NCBI GenBank assembly: GCA_963725035.1
Contig: CAVRWX010000018.1
Span: forward strand, 558,001 to 622,000
Direction of reading: 5' to 3'
Source: JALZKA01 sp963725035
GTDB lineage: Bacteria; Actinomycetota; Thermoleophilia; Solirubrobacterales; 70-9
Length of the DNA: 64,000 bases
Part shown: piece by piece, positions 25,869 to 35,048 of the stretch
Numbering within the stretch: the first letter of the stretch is position 1
Layout: every line of letters begins with the position of its first letter
Made by a program: the position numbers and the translations under genes
Notes under the pieces: model-generated
Seen by the model: the letters and a program-made list of their open reading frames with translations, nothing else
Told to the model about the DNA's origin: nothing
Database searches by the model: none

Positions 25869-26315
25869 ATGCGGCGCTTCTTAGCCATTGCGTTCGCCGG
25901 CCTCCTGGTGTCGTTCGGGGCGGCTGAGACGGCATCCGCGTGCTCGTGCGTCGGGCCCGGAAGGGTCTATAAGGGCATCGACATCGCAACTACGTCACGA
26001 CTGGTCGAGGTGGAGCCGCGCGGGCAAGGAAAGGCCATCTTCACGTACCGCGTTCTGCGGGTCTGGAAGGACACCGTCGAGCACGATCTGACCGAGGAAG
26101 ATGAGGTCTCCGTCCGCTCGTGGCGGGGCGATGCCGCATGTGGTCCGTCGGAGACGATTGGAAAGCGCTTCGGGGTGATGTTCTACGAGCACGAGGACAA
26201 ACTTCGTGCCAACCTCTGCACAACGACCTCATCGCACGAGATGCAGAAGCTCGCGCGCAAGAACGGGGATGCAGAGCGCGTCGCCCACGCGGCTACCGGC
26301 TGCGGCTCGGCGTAG
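25869..26315 (+). CDS. Secreted TIMP/NTR-like protein (1)
   Basis: 148 residues. The signal peptide MRRFLAIAFAGLLVSFGAAE ends at TASA, and the mature protein would begin CSCVGPGRV, so a free N-terminal Cys is followed two residues on by another. That CxC start, an OB-like strand pattern (KAIFTYRVLRVWKDTVEHDL) and later Cys (DAACGPSET, ANLCTTTSS, TGCGSA) are the layout of netrin/TIMP-like proteins. Eukaryotic TIMPs use the N-terminal Cys to bind a metalloprotease zinc; bacterial roles are unproven. The ATG at 25869 is selected for the signal peptide. A tandem paralogue follows. Confidence 0.65.
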   Translation: MRRFLAIAFAGLLVSFGAAETASACSCVGPGRVYKGIDIATTSRLVEVEPRGQGKAIFTYRVLRVWKDTVEHDLTEEDEVSVRSWRGDAACGPSETIGKRFGVMFYEHEDKLRANLCTTTSSHEMQKLARKNGDAERVAHAATGCGSA

Positions 26316-26325
26316 AGTTCCTGGC

Positions 26326-26791
26326 ATGAAGCGGGTGCTCGTAGGTGGCGCGGTTGCGGTCGCGGCGATGCTGGCGACAGCGCCGTCGGCTCTCGCCTGC
26401 TCGTGCGTCGATGATCCCGATGCAAAGGAGACGCTCCACGGGTTTGACGCGGCGGCCACGGCTCGGCTATCGTGTCGAGCGTGTCGAAGAAGCGACGACA
26501 ACCCTGATACGCGGGCGACGTGAAGCTCGTCTACCGCGTCCTTCGCGTCTACAAGGGGTGCGATTGATCTCCAGGAGGGCGAGGAAGCTCGTCATCAAGG
26601 ACGACAGGTTCAACTCGTGCGCGCTCCCGACGAACAAGGGGAAGCGCTACGGCCTGCGCCTGTACATCGACTTCCGAGACGAGCTGGATCAGAGCTCGTG
26701 CGCGCTCCTCAGTCCGAAGGAGCTTCGCCGCGCCGCTGAGCGAAGCGGTAACGCGCGCTCGGCGGGCACGGGCTGCGGGACTCAGAGCTGA
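26326..26791 (+). CDS. Secreted TIMP/NTR-like protein (2), frameshifted
   Basis: The start is MKRVLVGGAVAVAAMLATAP, with cleavage probably before CSCVDDPDAKE. The frame is lost around 26475-26570 and resumes as LVIKDDRFNSCALPTNKGKR, then LDQSSCALLSPKELRRAAER and TGCGTQS. Shared features with the preceding gene are the CSC mature start, the YRV-RV strand and the TGCG end, so it is a tandem paralogue of similar length. Two or three one-base shifts explain the break. Its stop overlaps the next gene as CTGA. Confidence 0.6.
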
Positions 26792-27664
26792 ACGCCTCAG
26801 AAGAGGCGGCCCTGAGGGGCTCGCGCACCACGGCTGCCGCGCTGGTCATCGGCGGGATCGTGTCGGTCCAGGTCGGGGCAGCGATCGCGACGACGCTGTT
26901 CGACGAGGTGGGGCCGGGCGGCGCGGTGTTCCTGCGCATCTTCTTCGCCGCGCTCGTGCTGATGGCGATCTGGCGCCCGGCGCTTCGCATTCCGGAGGCC
27001 GGCGCGAAGGACGTGCTGGCGCTCGGCCTGATCCTCGGCTTGATGAACCTGAGCTTCTACGAATCGCTCGACCGGATTCCGCTCGGGATCGCGGTGACGC
27101 TCGAGTTCGTGGGACCGCTTACGGTGGCCGTGATCGGGTCGCGGCGGCGGCTCGATCTCCTGTGGGTGGCGCTCGCCGCCGCTGGATTGCTGCTCCTCTC
27201 CCCTCTTCCCGGCTCCGATCTGGACGCTCTCGGATGCGCGTTCGCACTGTTCGCCGGCGCTTTGCTGGGGCCTCTACATCCCCGTCACGGCGCGGGTCGG
27301 CAGGGTGATCCCGGGCGGCTCGGGACTGGCGATCGCGATGGCGATCGCGGTCGTGGTGACGTTGCCGTTCGGGTTGGTGGACGGCGCCGGGGATCTGCTC
27401 GACGGCGAGCTTCTGGCGATCGCCTTCGGCGTGGCGATCCTGAGCTCAGCGATTCCCTACTCGTTGGAGCTCGAAGCGCTCCGGCGCCTGCCCCAATCGA
27501 CGTTCGGGGTCCTTATGAGCCTGGAGCCGGCGGTTGCTGCGACAGCCGGGTTCGTCCTGCTGAGCCAGGACCTGTCCGCGCAGGAGGTGGTCGCAATCGG
27601 CCTGGTGCTGGCCGCGAGCGCGGGCGCGCTCGGCGCAGCGGGCCGAGTCGCCCCCGAGGCTTAG
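26788..27664 (+). CDS. EamA/RhtA-like exporter, probable CTG start, one frameshift
   Basis: About 292 residues with ten hydrophobic segments, beginning TTAAALVIGGIVSVQVGAAI and FLRIFFAALVLMAIW. The EamA pattern GIAVTLEFVGPLTVAVIGSR and the RhtA-like ALRRLPQSTFGVLMSLEPAV are clear. The frame changes near 27275, where FALFAGALLG must continue WGLYIPVTARVGR. The first helix starts before GTG 26860, so the CTG at 26788, overlapping the previous stop, is a better start. It would export amino acids such as threonine or homoserine, or related metabolites. Confidence 0.8.
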
Positions 27665-27671
27665 CGGGGGC
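27650..27671. terminator. Bidirectional hairpin between convergent genes
   Basis: gccccc and gggggc form a 6-bp stem with a 10-base loop that contains the exporter stop codon. It lies exactly where the plus-strand exporter and the minus-strand small protein gene converge. There is no T run. Confidence 0.35.
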
Positions 27672-27903
27672 CTTCGGGGGCCTCGGTGCCCTCGGGGCGT
27701 GGCTCGTGGCCCGCGCATTCGAGCACTGGGAGGCGTGGGTAGCGCGGGTATGCGGTATCCGTGCGGGAGCGGTCGCACATCGAGAATGACGAGCCGCGCG
27801 TGTTGTGGATGAGGCGCTGGTGGACGCAGCTGTCGCAGAGTCCGGCGGGCGGGCGCCGGGGCGCCGACGGCCGCGGGACCGGGGCTTCTGGCTCGTCGTT
27901 CAC
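27661..27903 (-). CDS. Small Cys-containing conserved actinobacterial protein
   Basis: 80 residues. The core GLCDSCVHQRLIHNTRGSSF, SMCDRSRTDTAYPRYPRLPV and LECAGHEPRPE has four Cys in C-x2-C and C...C spacing and the conserved-looking YPRYPRLPVLEC phrase. It looks like a small zinc ribbon found widely in actinobacteria. The N-terminal 20 residues are Pro/Arg-rich. The function is unknown to me. It converges on the exporter gene with only a few bases of overlap. Confidence 0.65.
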   Translation of the reverse strand: MNDEPEAPVPRPSAPRRPPAGLCDSCVHQRLIHNTRGSSFSMCDRSRTDTAYPRYPRLPVLECAGHEPRPEGTEAPEGPR

Positions 27904-27966
27904 AGGGCATTATCGCGCTGAATGTCCCCGCTTGGGCCATTACTTCACTTCGTATAGTAAGGGTGG

Positions 27967-29755
27967 ATGGCATCGCTCTGGCGACTCTTCGGCTTCCTCC
28001 GCCCCTATCGGCGGGCGGCGCTGGCGTCGCTTCTCTTCGCGTGGCTCGCGATGGGCGTGTCCGTGCTGATCCCGCTCCTGATCGGGAAGGCGGTCGACGC
28101 GATCAACGAGGCGCGGCGATCGACAAGGACGACGCTGTGGCCGCTGGCCCTGGCGATCCTGGGCGCCGGCGTGCTGCGCCTGGGCCTGACGGTGGTGCGG
28201 CGGATCATCGCGGGCAAGGTGTCGGTGGCGGTCGAGTTCGACCTGCGCGAGCACATGTACGCGCAGCTTCAGCGCCTGGAACTGGGCTTCTTCGATACCC
28301 AGCAGACGGGGCAGCTGATGTCGCGGGCGACGGTCGATCTGCAGTCGATCCGCTTCTTCCTGGGCTACGGCCTGATCTTCCTCACCCAGAACTTCCTGAC
28401 GATCATCCTGGCGAGCATCGTGATGTTCGCGATCGATCCGCTGCTGGCGGCGCTCGCGCTTGCTCCCGTTCCGATCGTGGTCGCGACGGCCGCGCGCTAC
28501 AGCCGCCTCAGCCGCCCGGCGCTCCAGGAGGTGCAGCAGCGCCTGGCCGAGCTGACGGCGGAGGCGGAGGAGAGCGTCTCGGGGATTCGCGTGGTGAAGG
28601 CGTTCGCGCGCGAGGAGCACATGCTCCACCGCTTCCAGCGCTCTGTCGGGCGGGTGTTCGACCAGAACGTCTACTCCACGCGCCTTCGCGCCTTCTACAA
28701 CCCGCTGATGGGCTTCCTGCCCTCGATCGGGCTCGCCGTGGTGCTCTTCGTCGGCGGCAACAGCGTGATCGACGGGACGATCACGCTCGGCCAGTTCACC
28801 GCTTTCTACGCGTACGTGATCATGCTGACCGGCCCGATGCGGATGCTGGGAACGTCGCTCGGGATGGCGCAGCGCGCCGCCGCGTCGGGCAACCGGATGT
28901 TCGAGATCCTCGACCGCGCGCCGCGGATCGAGAGCGACTCCCGATGCACCGGCACTGCCGGACGGACGTGGTCAGGTCGAGCTGCATGACGTGACGCTTC
29001 GCTACGGCGACGGGACAGGCGCCGAGCCGGCGCTGGTAAGCGTGTCGATGGCGGTAGAGGCGGGCTCGACGGTCGCGTTGGTGGGGCCAACCGGCTCGGG
29101 CAAGACGAGCTTGGTGGCGCTCCTCGCGCGCCTGTATGACCCGACGTCCGGATCGGTCTCGATCGACGGCGCCGATCTGCGTGACGTGGACGTGGCGTCG
29201 GTGCGCCGCTCGGTCTCGTTCGTCGCCGACGAGAGCTTCCTGTTCTCGGCCTCGGTGGCGGAGAACATCGCTTACGCGCGCCCGGAGGCGACCCAAGAGG
29301 AGATCGAGAAGGCGGCGCGCCTCGCACAGGCGCACGGATTCATCGAGCGGCTTCCGGACGGCTACGACACCGTCGTGGGCGACCGCGGGTTGACGCTCTC
29401 GGGCGGACAGCGCCAACGAGTTGCGATCGCCCGGGCGGTATTGGCCGACCCGCGGATCCTGATCCTGGACGACGCTACGTCGTCGGTGGATGCAAGCACC
29501 GAGTCGGAGATCAAGCGGGGCCTTCAAGAGGTGATGCGCGGAAGAACGACGTTCGTGGTGGCACATCGCCTCTCCACGATCTCGCTGGCGGACGAGATCG
29601 TGGTGATGGACGAGGGCAGGGTCGTGGACCGCGGCACGCACGACGAGTTGCTCGAGCGTTGCGACCTCTACCGGGAGATCGCCGAGCACGGGTGCGAGGA
29701 CGCGGTCTTCCTGCAGCACGACCTGGAGGAGCGCGAGGAGGTGGCGCGCCTGTGA
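27967..29755 (+). CDS. ABC exporter half-transporter A (degenerate site), one frameshift
   Basis: About 595 residues. The membrane domain starts MASLWRLFGFLRPYRRAALA and holds the coupling motif LELGFFDTQQTGQLMSRATV. The nucleotide domain has Walker A LVGPTGSGKTSLVALLARLY, signature LTLSGGQRQRVAIARAV and Walker B RILILDDATSSVDA. Asp replaces the usual catalytic Glu after Walker B, as in the non-catalytic half of heterodimeric exporters. The frame changes near 28945, where FEILDRAPRIESD continues into LHDVTLRYGDG. The stop overlaps the partner's GTG start (GTGA). Confidence 0.88.
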
Positions 29756-31638
29756 GCGACTCTCGAAATGGAGCGCCGGAGCGCCCGGTCGAGGCGCCTC
29801 CGACCGAGGACGGGCGGATTGCCGGAACTATCGCGATGTTCCGCGACCTGTGGCGGGTGGTCCGCGGCGAGGACGAACGCGGCAGGAAGGTGCGCTGGAT
29901 GCTCGGCCTGCTTCGCCCGTACCGAAAGCAGGTGTGGCTGATGATGGGCGCCCTGGTGATTGCGACCGCGGCCGGCCTTGCGCCTCCCTATCTGGCCGGG
30001 CGGGCGATCGACGACGGGATCTCGGCGGGCGACGAGAGCGCGCTGACGGTCATCGTTGTCGTGTTCCTGGCCTCGGCGGCGATCTACTGGGCTGCGAGCT
30101 ACGCGCAGACATATCTGGTGGGCTGGGTGGGGCAGCGCGCTCTTCAGGACCTGCGCACGAGGATCTACCAGCACCTGCAGGCGATGTCGATCGGCTTCTT
30201 CACTCGGCGGAAGGCGGGCGTGTTGATCTCACGCCTGACGAACGACGTGCAGGCGCTCGACTCGCTCGTCACGGATGGGATCGTCACGCTTTTCCAGGCG
30301 ACGCTGACGCTTGTCGGAGTGGTCGTGATCCTGCTGCTCCTCGACGTGGGGCTGGCGCTCGTCGTCTTCCTCACCTTCCCCCTCCTGTTCGTCGCGAGCG
30401 TCATCTTCCGGATCATCTCGGCGGATGCGTACCGGCTGACGCGCGAGAAGATCGCGAACATCACCGCGTATCTCCAGGAGTCGCTCTCCGGGGTGCGGGT
30501 TGTGCGGAGCTTCGGGCAGGAGAAGCGGCACATCGGGCGCATGTCCGAGCTGAATGCCGAGAACCGCGAGGCCAACATGCGGACGGTCTACCTCAACGCC
30601 TCGTACTTCCCGGCGGTCGAGCTGCTCTCGGCGATCGGGACGGCTGCGATCGTCCTCTACGGCGGCTACCAGGTGATCGAGGGAGATATCCAGACGGGCG
30701 TCGTCGTGGCGTTCATCGGCTACCTCAACCAGTTCTTCGACCCGATCCAGCAGATCTCACAGCTCTACACGACCTACCAGCAGGGGATGGCGGCGCTCGA
30801 CAAGATCTTCGACCTCCTCGATACGCGCCCCGACATGGTGGACAAGGACGATGCGATCGATCCGGGCGAGATCAGGGGCGAGATCGAGCTCCGCGACGTG
30901 TGGTTCTCCTACGCGGGCGGGGGCGACGCGCGCGAGGTAGGTGAGGGCGACGAGTGGGCGATGCGTGGCATCGACCTCCAGATACCGGCGGGACAGACGG
31001 TGGCCCTTGTGGGCGAGACGGGTGCCGGGAAGTCGACGCTGGCGAAGCTGGTTGCGCGCTTCTATGACCCGCAGAAGGGCGAGGTGCTGGTCGACGGGTA
31101 CGACTTGCGCGACCTGGACTCATCGGCGCTTCGAAGCCGGCTGGGGATTGTCCCGCAGGAGGGGTATCTGTTCTCGGGGACGGTCAGGGACAACGTTGCT
31201 TTCGGGCGCCCGGATGCCCCCGACGAGGACGTGGAGGCGGCTGTGCGGGCGGTGGGAGCCGAGCCGTTCGTCTCGCGGCTTCCGCAGGGGCTCGACACGG
31301 AGATCGGCGAGCGCGGCGTGCAGTTGAGCGCTGGGCAGCGCCAGCTCGTCTCGTTCGCGCGGGCGCTCTTGGCCGAGCCGCGGATCCTGATTCTCGACGA
31401 GGCGACGTCGAACGTGGACGTGCGGACCGAGCGGGTGATCGAGCAGGCGCTCGAGCGCCTGCTCCACGGACGTTCGGCGATCGTGATCGCGCATCGCCTG
31501 TCGACGATCAGGCGAGCGGGGAAGATCGTGGTGCTCGAACATGGGACGATCGTCGAGGCGGGGACGCACGACGAGTTGATCGAGGCGGGCGGCGCGTACG
31601 CGCGCCTCTACGGCGCCTGGGCGGAACTGGCCGCCTAG
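29752..31638 (+). CDS. ABC exporter half-transporter B (canonical site)
   Basis: 628 residues starting from the GTG at 29752, overlapping the previous stop. It has an N-terminal linker of about 45 residues, then six helices starting LLRPYRKQVWLMMGALVIAT. MSIGFFTRRKAGVLISRLTN is the coupling region. Walker A is LVGETGAGKSTLAKLVARFY, the signature is a variant LSAGQRQLVSFARAL, and Walker B RILILDEATSNVDVR carries the catalytic Glu. With the preceding gene it would form a heterodimeric multidrug or lipid exporter with one active ATP site. The stop overlaps that of the convergent gene by four bases. Confidence 0.93.
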   Translation: MSDSRNGAPERPVEAPPTEDGRIAGTIAMFRDLWRVVRGEDERGRKVRWMLGLLRPYRKQVWLMMGALVIATAAGLAPPYLAGRAIDDGISAGDESALTVIVVVFLASAAIYWAASYAQTYLVGWVGQRALQDLRTRIYQHLQAMSIGFFTRRKAGVLISRLTNDVQALDSLVTDGIVTLFQATLTLVGVVVILLLLDVGLALVVFLTFPLLFVASVIFRIISADAYRLTREKIANITAYLQESLSGVRVVRSFGQEKRHIGRMSELNAENREANMRTVYLNASYFPAVELLSAIGTAAIVLYGGYQVIEGDIQTGVVVAFIGYLNQFFDPIQQISQLYTTYQQGMAALDKIFDLLDTRPDMVDKDDAIDPGEIRGEIELRDVWFSYAGGGDAREVGEGDEWAMRGIDLQIPAGQTVALVGETGAGKSTLAKLVARFYDPQKGEVLVDGYDLRDLDSSALRSRLGIVPQEGYLFSGTVRDNVAFGRPDAPDEDVEAAVRAVGAEPFVSRLPQGLDTEIGERGVQLSAGQRQLVSFARALLAEPRILILDEATSNVDVRTERVIEQALERLLHGRSAIVIAHRLSTIRRAGKIVVLEHGTIVEAGTHDELIEAGGAYARLYGAWAELAA

Positions 31639-32342
31639 GGGGCGATTCCGCCGCCGCCGTCGTCCGCGGGCGGCGTGGTAGTGCCGTCGTCTGCGGGGGG
31701 CGCGGTGGTTGCGTCGTCCGCGGGGGGCACGGTGGTGTCCGTCGGAGCGACTCCACCGCCGGTGTCCGTGGTTGCGTCGTCGCCTCCGCCGCCTCCGCCA
31801 CCTCCGGTGGGTGTCTCACCCGCGTCGAGGAACTGGCCGCACTCGGAGAAGCCAGCGTCCTCGCCCGCGGCGCGCGCGTCGACCTCGGCGGTGTCGATCT
31901 CGATCTGAGCGGCGTCCTCGGCTGCGACGTCGCCGGACTTCTCAGCCTGTGCCTTGGCCTGAAGAGCGGTAACGACTGCGGACAGGTCGTTCAGGAACTT
32001 CGTGATCGGCTGAGAGTCCTCGGCAAGCTGGAGTTGCTGGAGCGCCTCGAGCTCCTCGCGCGTGATCAGGTATTCCTGCCGCGCTGCGTCCGTGGCTTCG
32101 GGGTCGATCTCGCTCACCTGGAGGTTGGCGGGGCCGCAGACCCCGTCTGCCTCCTCGATGAAGAGCTCGGGGGTGAGCGCTGATCCAGTCTCACCGCTAG
32201 CTCCTGCGGGCGTGGTCGTCGCGGTCTCGGGCTCGTCGTCCCCACCGCAGCCCTTGACGAGCAGCACGAAGATGATGAAAAAGGCCACGAGGCCACCCAG
32301 CGCCACGAGGCGCCGGCGCATATAGATGTCCATCTCAGCCAT
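31635..32342 (-). CDS. Membrane-anchored extracellular protein with low-complexity tail
   Basis: 235 residues. A single membrane segment (LVALGGLVAFFIIFVLLVKG) follows a short basic start, MAEMDIYMRRR. Outside is a helical region of about 120 residues with Cys in DGVCGPANLQ and FSECGQFLDAG, then a Gly run and a tail of Thr/Pro/Asp repeats (PPADDATTAPPADDGTTTP). The tail looks like a wall-spanning linker. No family is recognised. It is convergent with the exporter genes; its own promoter should lie in the 180 bases before tRNA-Gln. Confidence 0.7.
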   Translation of the reverse strand: MAEMDIYMRRRLVALGGLVAFFIIFVLLVKGCGGDDEPETATTTPAGASGETGSALTPELFIEEADGVCGPANLQVSEIDPEATDAARQEYLITREELEALQQLQLAEDSQPITKFLNDLSAVVTALQAKAQAEKSGDVAAEDAAQIEIDTAEVDARAAGEDAGFSECGQFLDAGETPTGGGGGGGGDDATTDTGGGVAPTDTTVPPADDATTAPPADDGTTTPPADDGGGGIAP

Positions 32343-32523
32343 CTACGAAATCCACCGTAAGGCGTCAGTTCACCGTATACCCCGATTCTCCTTCGCGCAC
32401 CGGTCGGATCGGGCCTGGCTGCCCAGCTAGCCGTCGCGCACACCGCTCGGCGCGGAATCGCGCCGACAGGTGGAATTCCCGCGAATATCGTGGAAATTCC
32501 TACTCTGGGCTTCGTTTTGGAGG

Positions 32524-32595
32524 CTGGGGATCAGGGACTTGAACCCCGACTACGAATACCAGAAACTCGCGTGCTGCCAATTACACCAATCCCCA
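32524..32595 (-). tRNA. tRNA-Gln (CTG)
   Basis: On the minus strand, acceptor TGGGGAT pairs with ATCCCCA, followed by discriminator G. The anticodon stem CGAGT/ATTCG closes the loop TTCTGGT, giving anticodon CTG. The T arm is GGGGTTCAAGTCCC-like. CCA is not fully encoded (CCT follows). Confidence 0.9.
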
Positions 32596-32628
32596 ACGGG
32601 TACGCACGGAACGATAGCGAGAGTGTGC

Positions 32629-33858
32629 CTAGGTGCCGACGCTCTCAAGCTCTGAATCCGGGTCGGCCAACTCGCCCTTTTGGGCCTCGATGCTCGCCCC
32701 CGTTTCGATCAACGTTCGCGCATGCACGAGGTCCTCGGAGCGGCCCACCGAGAGCGCTCCGGCGACCGCGCCGTCCTTGAGGTACCAGGCCGAGAACTCG
32801 CCGTCGTCCAGCGAGCCGCGGAAGACGACCTCGTCCCAGTCCTTCGCCGGCCCGACGTACTCGAGGCCCGTCCAATCGCTCAGATCGCTGAAGAAGTACG
32901 GGATAGCCGTATAGGGATCCTCGCTGCCGAGCATCGCCTTCCCGACGTGCCGCCCCTGCTGGAGCGCCACGTCCCAGTGCTCGACCCGAAGCCGGCGACG
33001 ATGCACCACGCTGTCGTACGAGCAGCAGTCGCCCGCCGCGAAGATGCCCTCGACTGACGTCTGCAGCCGGGCATCGCAAGTAATCCCGTCGTCGACCTCG
33101 AGCCCGGCGCGCTCCGCGAGCATCACGTCAGGACGCACGCCCGCCCCAACCACGCAGAAGTCGCACTCGATCTCACGCCCATCCTCGGTCACGACCTTCT
33201 CGACGCGCCCGTCCCCGTCGAACGACCCGAGCGAAGCGCCCCCCACGAACTCAACACCCTTCGACTCGAGCACCCCCTGGAAGAACCTTCCCGCCTCCTC
33301 GCCGAAGCCCGTCGACAGCGCAACATCCTCCAGCATCACGATCGTGCACTCCACGCCCAACTCGGTAAGCGACGCAGCCACCTCGCAGCCGATGTAGCTG
33401 CCGCCGATCAGGACGGCCCGCTTCGCCGCCTTCGCCTCCTCGCGAATCGAGTCCGAGTTCCCGAACGCGCGCAGATAGTGGATCCCATCCAACTCCGCCC
33501 CCTCCACACGCAAGATGTTCACCATCGCGCCGGTCGCGAGGAGCGCCTTTCCGAAGCGCACCTCCTCCCCGCCCTGGATCTTCGCGACCCGCTCGCCCGC
33601 ATCGAGCGACATCACGCTCTTCCCGCTCAAGAGCTCGACGTCGTTCTCCTCGTACCACTCCGCTCCATTCACCACAGCGTCGGCCCGCTCGGCCTCTCCG
33701 CGCAAGTACTCCTTGGAGAGAGGCGGGCGCTCGTACGGCGGGTCCTTCTCCCGCGCCACCAGCAGCACCGATCCATCCGCTCCCTGGCGCCGCAGCTCGG
33801 ACGCGCAGTAAGCCGAAGCCATCCCGCCCCCCACGAGCAGGAAATCGACCTCTCTCAT
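32629..33858 (-). CDS. FAD-dependent ferredoxin/rubredoxin reductase-like oxidoreductase
   Basis: 409 residues. FLLVGGGMASAYCASELRRQ is the FAD site, PPYERPPLSKEYLRG is the ferredoxin-reductase signature, and VLIGGSYIGCEVAASLTELG is the NAD(P)H site. The FAD ribityl motif is TSVEGIFAAGDCCSY. The C-terminal reductase domain is present. It may serve oxygenase or P450 partners, but none is adjacent. Its start overlaps the stop of the RCK gene upstream by four bases, so it is transcribed with the potassium-type genes. Confidence 0.87.
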   Translation of the reverse strand: MREVDFLLVGGGMASAYCASELRRQGADGSVLLVAREKDPPYERPPLSKEYLRGEAERADAVVNGAEWYEENDVELLSGKSVMSLDAGERVAKIQGGEEVRFGKALLATGAMVNILRVEGAELDGIHYLRAFGNSDSIREEAKAAKRAVLIGGSYIGCEVAASLTELGVECTIVMLEDVALSTGFGEEAGRFFQGVLESKGVEFVGGASLGSFDGDGRVEKVVTEDGREIECDFCVVGAGVRPDVMLAERAGLEVDDGITCDARLQTSVEGIFAAGDCCSYDSVVHRRRLRVEHWDVALQQGRHVGKAMLGSEDPYTAIPYFFSDLSDWTGLEYVGPAKDWDEVVFRGSLDDGEFSAWYLKDGAVAGALSVGRSEDLVHARTLIETGASIEAQKGELADPDSELESVGT

Positions 33859-34550
33859 TCGCCTGGCTTGGAGGCGGGCGCGGCGAAGTAAGCCGTCACC
33901 TCGTCCTCGATCTTCGGATCGAGGACGGCCAGGATCTCATCGCCCGGCTCAAGAACCGTCTCCGCATTGGGGATCAGCCCATCCGAGCCGCGCAGGACGG
34001 AGATCAGGAGCGTCCCGTCGGGAAGTGTGAGGTCTCCAACCCGCTTTCCGGTCACCGGCGACCCCTCCGGCAGAAGCATCTCGATGATCTCCAGGTGCTG
34101 TTCCGGCAGGTCGAGCAGATGCACGAGCCCGTACTCGGGGACCTCGTGCTCGATCAGGCGGATGATCAGGTCCGTCGCCGAAACCACAGGGCGAATCCCC
34201 AGAAGCTCGAAGTGCTCGCGGTTCCGCGGGTTGTTCACGCGGGCGATGATCCGGTCGACCAGGTACTTCTCCTTCGCCACCTGGCAGATCAGCATGTTGT
34301 CCTCGTCATCGCCCGTCACGGCGATGACCATGTCGGCGCGCTGCACCCCAGCGCGCTCCAGCACCCAAAGCTCCGAAGCGTCCCCGTACTGAATGTTGTG
34401 CTCGAGCTCCTGCTCGACCGTCTGGTAGCGCTCGCGATCGTTCTCGATCAGCGTCACCTCGTGACCCTTCTCAAGAAGCTCGCGCGCGATGTTCCAGCCG
34501 ACCTTCCCGGCGCCGACAACGATCACGTACATCCTCATCGGCTCGCCCAT
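33855..34550 (-). CDS. RCK/TrkA-family regulatory protein, long form (TrkA-N + TrkA-C)
   Basis: 231 residues. YVIVVGAGKVGWNIARELLE and GHEVTLIENDRERYQTVEQE form the Rossmann RCK-N domain, and ADMVIAVTGDDEDNMLICQV continues it. A C-terminal TrkA-C domain (VGDLTLPDGTLLISVLRGSD) follows. RCK proteins bind nucleotides or c-di-AMP and gate potassium transporters. It lies directly before a second, shorter RCK gene with no gap, so the two probably form a hetero-oligomeric ring, as in the two-gene ceoB/ceoC arrangement of mycobacteria. Confidence 0.87.
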   Translation of the reverse strand: MGEPMRMYVIVVGAGKVGWNIARELLEKGHEVTLIENDRERYQTVEQELEHNIQYGDASELWVLERAGVQRADMVIAVTGDDEDNMLICQVAKEKYLVDRIIARVNNPRNREHFELLGIRPVVSATDLIIRLIEHEVPEYGLVHLLDLPEQHLEIIEMLLPEGSPVTGKRVGDLTLPDGTLLISVLRGSDGLIPNAETVLEPGDEILAVLDPKIEDEVTAYFAAPASKPGE

Positions 34551-35036
34551 CTAGATCTCGTCGTCCTCGTGGTCGGCCGAGCCCACCTTCGGCGCCGAGC
34601 CGGCCATGCGCTTCGCCTGGTCGCGAACCTCGGTCTCGAGCATCTCAATAGCGATCCTCGTCGGGCAGATCGTGTGCACCCCCTGGCGGTCGTACCACTC
34701 GGCGCGCAACGGATCCAGGATCCGGGCAATCACCGTCGGCACGTTGAAGCGCCGCTTTGCAAGCTGCGCGATCACGATGTTCGTGTTATCGCCGTTCGTC
34801 GACGCCACGAACACGTCCGCGCGCTCAATGCCCGCGGCAGTAAGCGCCTCTACCTCGAGCGCAGCACCCACCGTGAACTGACCGCCCATGTCCTCCCACG
34901 CCTTGTCCATGCCGATCTCCAGGCGGGCATGCGCCTCCGGATCCTCGTCGAGGCACGAAACCTCATGCCCCTCTTTGAGCATCGTTCGCGCAAGCGAAGA
35001 GCCGACCCGGCCGCATCCGACAATGACGATGAACAT
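34551..35036 (-). CDS. RCK/TrkA-family regulatory protein, short form (TrkA-N)
   Basis: 161 residues, RCK-N only: MFIVIVGCGRVGSSLARTML, GHEVSCLDEDPEAHARLEIG and ADVFVASTNGDNTNIVIAQL. It has a short acidic C-terminal tail (SADHEDDEI) in place of TrkA-C. It ends immediately before the long RCK gene and begins 12 bases after an APC-type permease, which suggests the permease, not a TrkH channel, is its partner. Confidence 0.87.
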   Translation of the reverse strand: MFIVIVGCGRVGSSLARTMLKEGHEVSCLDEDPEAHARLEIGMDKAWEDMGGQFTVGAALEVEALTAAGIERADVFVASTNGDNTNIVIAQLAKRRFNVPTVIARILDPLRAEWYDRQGVHTICPTRIAIEMLETEVRDQAKRMAGSAPKVGSADHEDDEI

Positions 35037-35048
35037 CCGTGCCTGACT

